Shown: positions 62,399-64,000 of the stretch, in pieces | Layout: each line of letters begins with the position of its first letter | Numbering within the stretch: the stretch's first letter is position 1 | Assembly (NCBI GenBank): GCA_965223085.1 | Contig: OZ244981.1 | Coordinates: forward strand, 3,968,001-4,032,000 | Origin: CBDCVO01 sp965223085 | Lineage (GTDB): Bacteria > Pseudomonadota > Gammaproteobacteria > Ga0077536 | DNA length: 64,000 bases | Direction of reading: 5' to 3' | Position numbers and translations under genes: made by a program | Notes under the pieces: generated by a model | The model's input: the letters and a program-made list of their open reading frames with translations, nothing else | Told to the model about the DNA's origin: nothing | Database searches by the model: none

Positions 62399-62463
62399 GC
62401 GAGCCGCGGAGTTGCGTAAACTGTAGAAGTTTCGATTTGATCTGACACTTGAGTTGAAAAGAC

Positions 62464-62523
62464 GAGGGTTACCGGTTTTGATGGAGATACCACTCAACCA
62501 TTAGAACCGAAGAGGTAACCCTC
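62464..62523 (+). promoter_or_regulatory. Inverted repeat that would hide the transposase ribosome site and start
   Basis: GAGGGTTACC (62464-62473) is perfectly complementary to GGTAACCCTC (62514-62523), which ends at the base before the transposase ATG (62524). The likely ribosome site GAAGAGG (62509-62515) overlaps the second arm. A transcript reading in from outside the element would fold and block initiation. A transcript starting inside, after the first arm, would not. Confidence 0.55.
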
Positions 62524-63558
62524 ATGTTGAATACTAACGATAAAGTCATTAAGCACAAGGTTGGATTACTGAATCTGGCCGAAGAACTGGGTAACGTATC
62601 GAAAGCGTGCCAGATCATGGGTTTATCCCGTGATACGTTTTACCGTTATAAGGCGGCGGTAGAAGACGGTGGTATCGAATCGCTGATCGAGGCGAATCGC
62701 CGCAAACCGAACCCGAAAAATCGCATCAACCCGGTGATTGAAGAAGCGGTGGTTGCGTATGCGCTAGAGCAGCCGGCGCACGGGCAGGTGCGCACGAGCA
62801 ACGAGCTGCGCAAACGGGGTGTGATCGTTTCCCCGTCGGGAGTTCGCTGCGTGTGGTTACGTCACGAACTCTCTTGCTTTAAAGACCGGCTAAAGGCCCT
62901 CGAGGTGAAGGTTGCCGCAGACGGCCTGGTGCTCACCGAGGCTCAAATCGCGGCTCTGGAGAAGAAACAGCACGACGATGAGGTCGCCGGCGAAATTGAA
63001 ACGGCTCATCCCGGATATCTGGGTTCCCAAGATACCTTCTATGTCGGCACGCTGAAGGGCGTTGGCCGGATTTACCAGCAGACGTTTGTCGATACCTACA
63101 GCAAGGTTGCGGCGGCGAAGCTGTACACGACGAAGGCGCCGCTGACAGCTGCTGATCTGCTCAACGACCGAGTCTTGCCATTATTCGAAGAGCGCGAGCT
63201 TCCGCTGTTGCGGATCTTGACCGACCGGGGCACCGAGTATTGTGGACGGGTCGAACAGCACGACTACGAACTCTATCTGGCGGTCAACGACATCGACCAC
63301 ACGAAGACCAAAGCAAAATCACCGCAGACGAACGGGATCTGCGCGCGCTTTCACAAAACCATTCTGAATGAGTTTTACCAAATCACGTTCCGGAAAAAGG
63401 TCTATGAGAATATCGAATCCCTGCAGCGGGACCTCGACGAGTGGTTAGACTATTACAACCACGAGCGAACGCATCAGGGTAAAATGTGCTGTGGTCGAAC
63501 GCCGATGGAAACGCTCATCGACGGAAAACAAGTTTGGCAGGAGAAAAAATTAAACTAG
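62524..63558 (+). CDS. IS481-family transposase with catalytic Glu replaced by Ala
   Basis: The 344-residue transposase has an N-terminal helix-turn-helix (ELGNVSKACQIMGLSRDTFY), a second HTH, and a DDE integrase core. Aspartates are D170 (SQDTFYVGTLKG) and D234 (LTDRGTEYCG). The third catalytic residue should be the E of NGICERFHKT. Here it is NGICARFHKT, with codon GCG at 63343-63345 (A274). The C-terminal WLDYYNHERTHQGKMCCGR is intact. Apart from this change there is no interruption. The protein is probably catalytically dead but could still bind the ends. Confidence 0.92.
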   Translation: MLNTNDKVIKHKVGLLNLAEELGNVSKACQIMGLSRDTFYRYKAAVEDGGIESLIEANRRKPNPKNRINPVIEEAVVAYALEQPAHGQVRTSNELRKRGVIVSPSGVRCVWLRHELSCFKDRLKALEVKVAADGLVLTEAQIAALEKKQHDDEVAGEIETAHPGYLGSQDTFYVGTLKGVGRIYQQTFVDTYSKVAAAKLYTTKAPLTAADLLNDRVLPLFEERELPLLRILTDRGTEYCGRVEQHDYELYLAVNDIDHTKTKAKSPQTNGICARFHKTILNEFYQITFRKKVYENIESLQRDLDEWLDYYNHERTHQGKMCCGRTPMETLIDGKQVWQEKKLN

Positions 63559-63783
63559 ACTTCGACTGACAAAAATATCTCCGAAAAATCGGTAACCGTC
63601 AGATCGGGTTGTAACTTCTACAGATTAAGATCTGTGCGCGCTCGGGGTTGCCACGATCTATACCCAGGTGCTCGGGGTCAGTAACCTTGCGACCTAAGGA
63701 AGCATGCGTGGGCCTCCCGATTTCCTCTTAACCTCTCGGCTCGATGGCTGTTCCTTCAGGAGAACAATCTGGCAAGCGGCCTA

Positions 63784-64000
63784 TCAGGCCGTGATGGCCG
63801 CCGCTCGATGCAGCGACTCCCACACGAACCGGACCATCTCCCGCGCGCACGCCACTTTCACCTTGTTGGGAGGCTTGCCGGCCTGCAGCAGACGATGGTG
63901 CTTTTTGTCTAACCGCGTCAGGCAACGGTCCGCGATAGCGACGAGCTCTGGCGATGTGCCCGCGCGTCGGGCCTTGATGGCCCGGCTCAGTTGAGTAGAC
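63784..64000 (-). CDS. IS110-family transposase, C-terminal part (runs off right edge)
   Basis: The minus strand enters from the edge with LSRAIKARRAGTSPELVAIA, then DRCLTRLDKKHHRLLQAGKP and VACAREMVRFVWESLHRAAA, ending at TGA 63784-63786. This pattern (helical tail with R-L-xx-R-x-L, NKxxxAxAREMxxFxW) is the C-terminal end of IS110-type transposases. It differs from the copy at 57.9-58.9 kb, so it is a different element. The stretch 63624-63783 between it and the IS481 element shows no gene. Confidence 0.6.
   Translation of the reverse strand, partial: STQLSRAIKARRAGTSPELVAIADRCLTRLDKKHHRLLQAGKPPNKVKVACAREMVRFVWESLHRAAAITA

Larger units (their letters stand above)
62421..63623 (+). mobile_element. 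IS481-family insertion sequence
   Basis: The ~1.2-kb element has terminal repeats CTGTAGAAGTT at both ends, with further matches GATCTGAC and GGTTACCG(G/A)TTTT inside (spaced about 20 bases further apart on the left). It carries one full-length transposase gene with a probably lethal active-site change. Immediate flanks (GTAAA left, ATTAA right) do not match each other. The right flank ATTAA(G) instead matches the left flank of the orphan left end at 60310. Confidence 0.8.

Noticed and set aside
1..64000. CRISPR arrays, rRNA and tRNA genes, prophage structural genes
   Set aside because: No regularly spaced repeats, rRNA core motifs, cloverleaf-like segments or phage structural motifs were recognised on reading; weak tRNA candidates would need a tRNA search program.

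Overview
The window looks like chromosomal DNA of a gammaproteobacterium. The smc-zipA-ligA order is typical of that class, and gluQ, lptF, thrH, full-length metH and two proteins with VPLPA-type C-terminal sorting signals agree with it. No rRNA, tRNA or CRISPR array was recognised. No species is claimed. Codon use is moderately GC-rich and mixed at third positions, except for one very GC-rich segment near the right end.

Layout. 1-8.6 kb holds housekeeping genes: ligA (runs off the left edge), zipA, smc, queF, gluQ, thrH and a periplasmic retropepsin-like protein. 8.6-21 kb holds a PduO-type cobalamin adenosyltransferase, a tightly packed envelope operon (GT2 glycosyltransferase, LAB_N membrane protein, GT39 glycosyltransferase, lptF), metH, asnS (apparently starting at CTG), an acyl-CoA ligase and a phosphotransferase-fold protein. 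21.4-24.1 kb is a decayed locus for a glutamate synthase or N-methylglutamate synthase-like enzyme, broken by frameshifts, a 17-bp tandem duplication and deletions. 24.2-34.6 kb is mainly metabolic: SLC13 transporter, AcuI-like reductase, NnrU, a Rieske oxygenase, nitroreductase, amidohydrolase, FAH-family hydrolase and a MoxR/VWA pair, plus a HigA-like antitoxin remnant.

34.6-41.6 kb is the most striking intact region. A decaheme MtrA/MtoA/PioA-type cytochrome is followed by an MtrB/PioB-type outer-membrane barrel, with a convergent diheme cytochrome c4-like gene behind them. Two VPLPA-CTERM proteins flank the set and a TorF-family putative porin follows. This predicts an electron conduit across the outer membrane without an MtrC-like surface cytochrome, as in Fe(II)-oxidising Mto/Pio systems. 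41.7-44.3 kb encodes an ECF sigma factor, a membrane anti-sigma factor whose periplasmic part resembles a subtilase propeptide, and a subtilisin-like protease, all overlapping or nearly so.

44.3-50.4 kb is an operon on the minus strand: a TetR regulator with a nearby palindrome, a fused isobutyryl-CoA mutase (IcmF), a BtuF-like protein fused to DUF1289, and a zinc-binding or quinone oxidoreductase. With metH and the adenosyltransferase this gives the window a clear cobalamin theme. 50.6-55.2 kb has an SDR, an uncharacterised outer-membrane protein, decayed MazF-like and DUF4258-like genes, and a passenger-less autotransporter barrel.

55.4-64 kb is a mobile-element graveyard. An IS256-family element sits inside an IS6-family transposase gene with an 8-bp target duplication. 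An IS110/IS1111-type element, a GST gene, an IS91-type remnant and an IS481-family element follow. The IS481 transposase has lost its expected catalytic glutamate, and a second copy of its left end lies 2.1 kb upstream. Between the two left ends lies about 1.7 kb of very GC-rich DNA of foreign appearance, joined to a truncated thioesterase gene.
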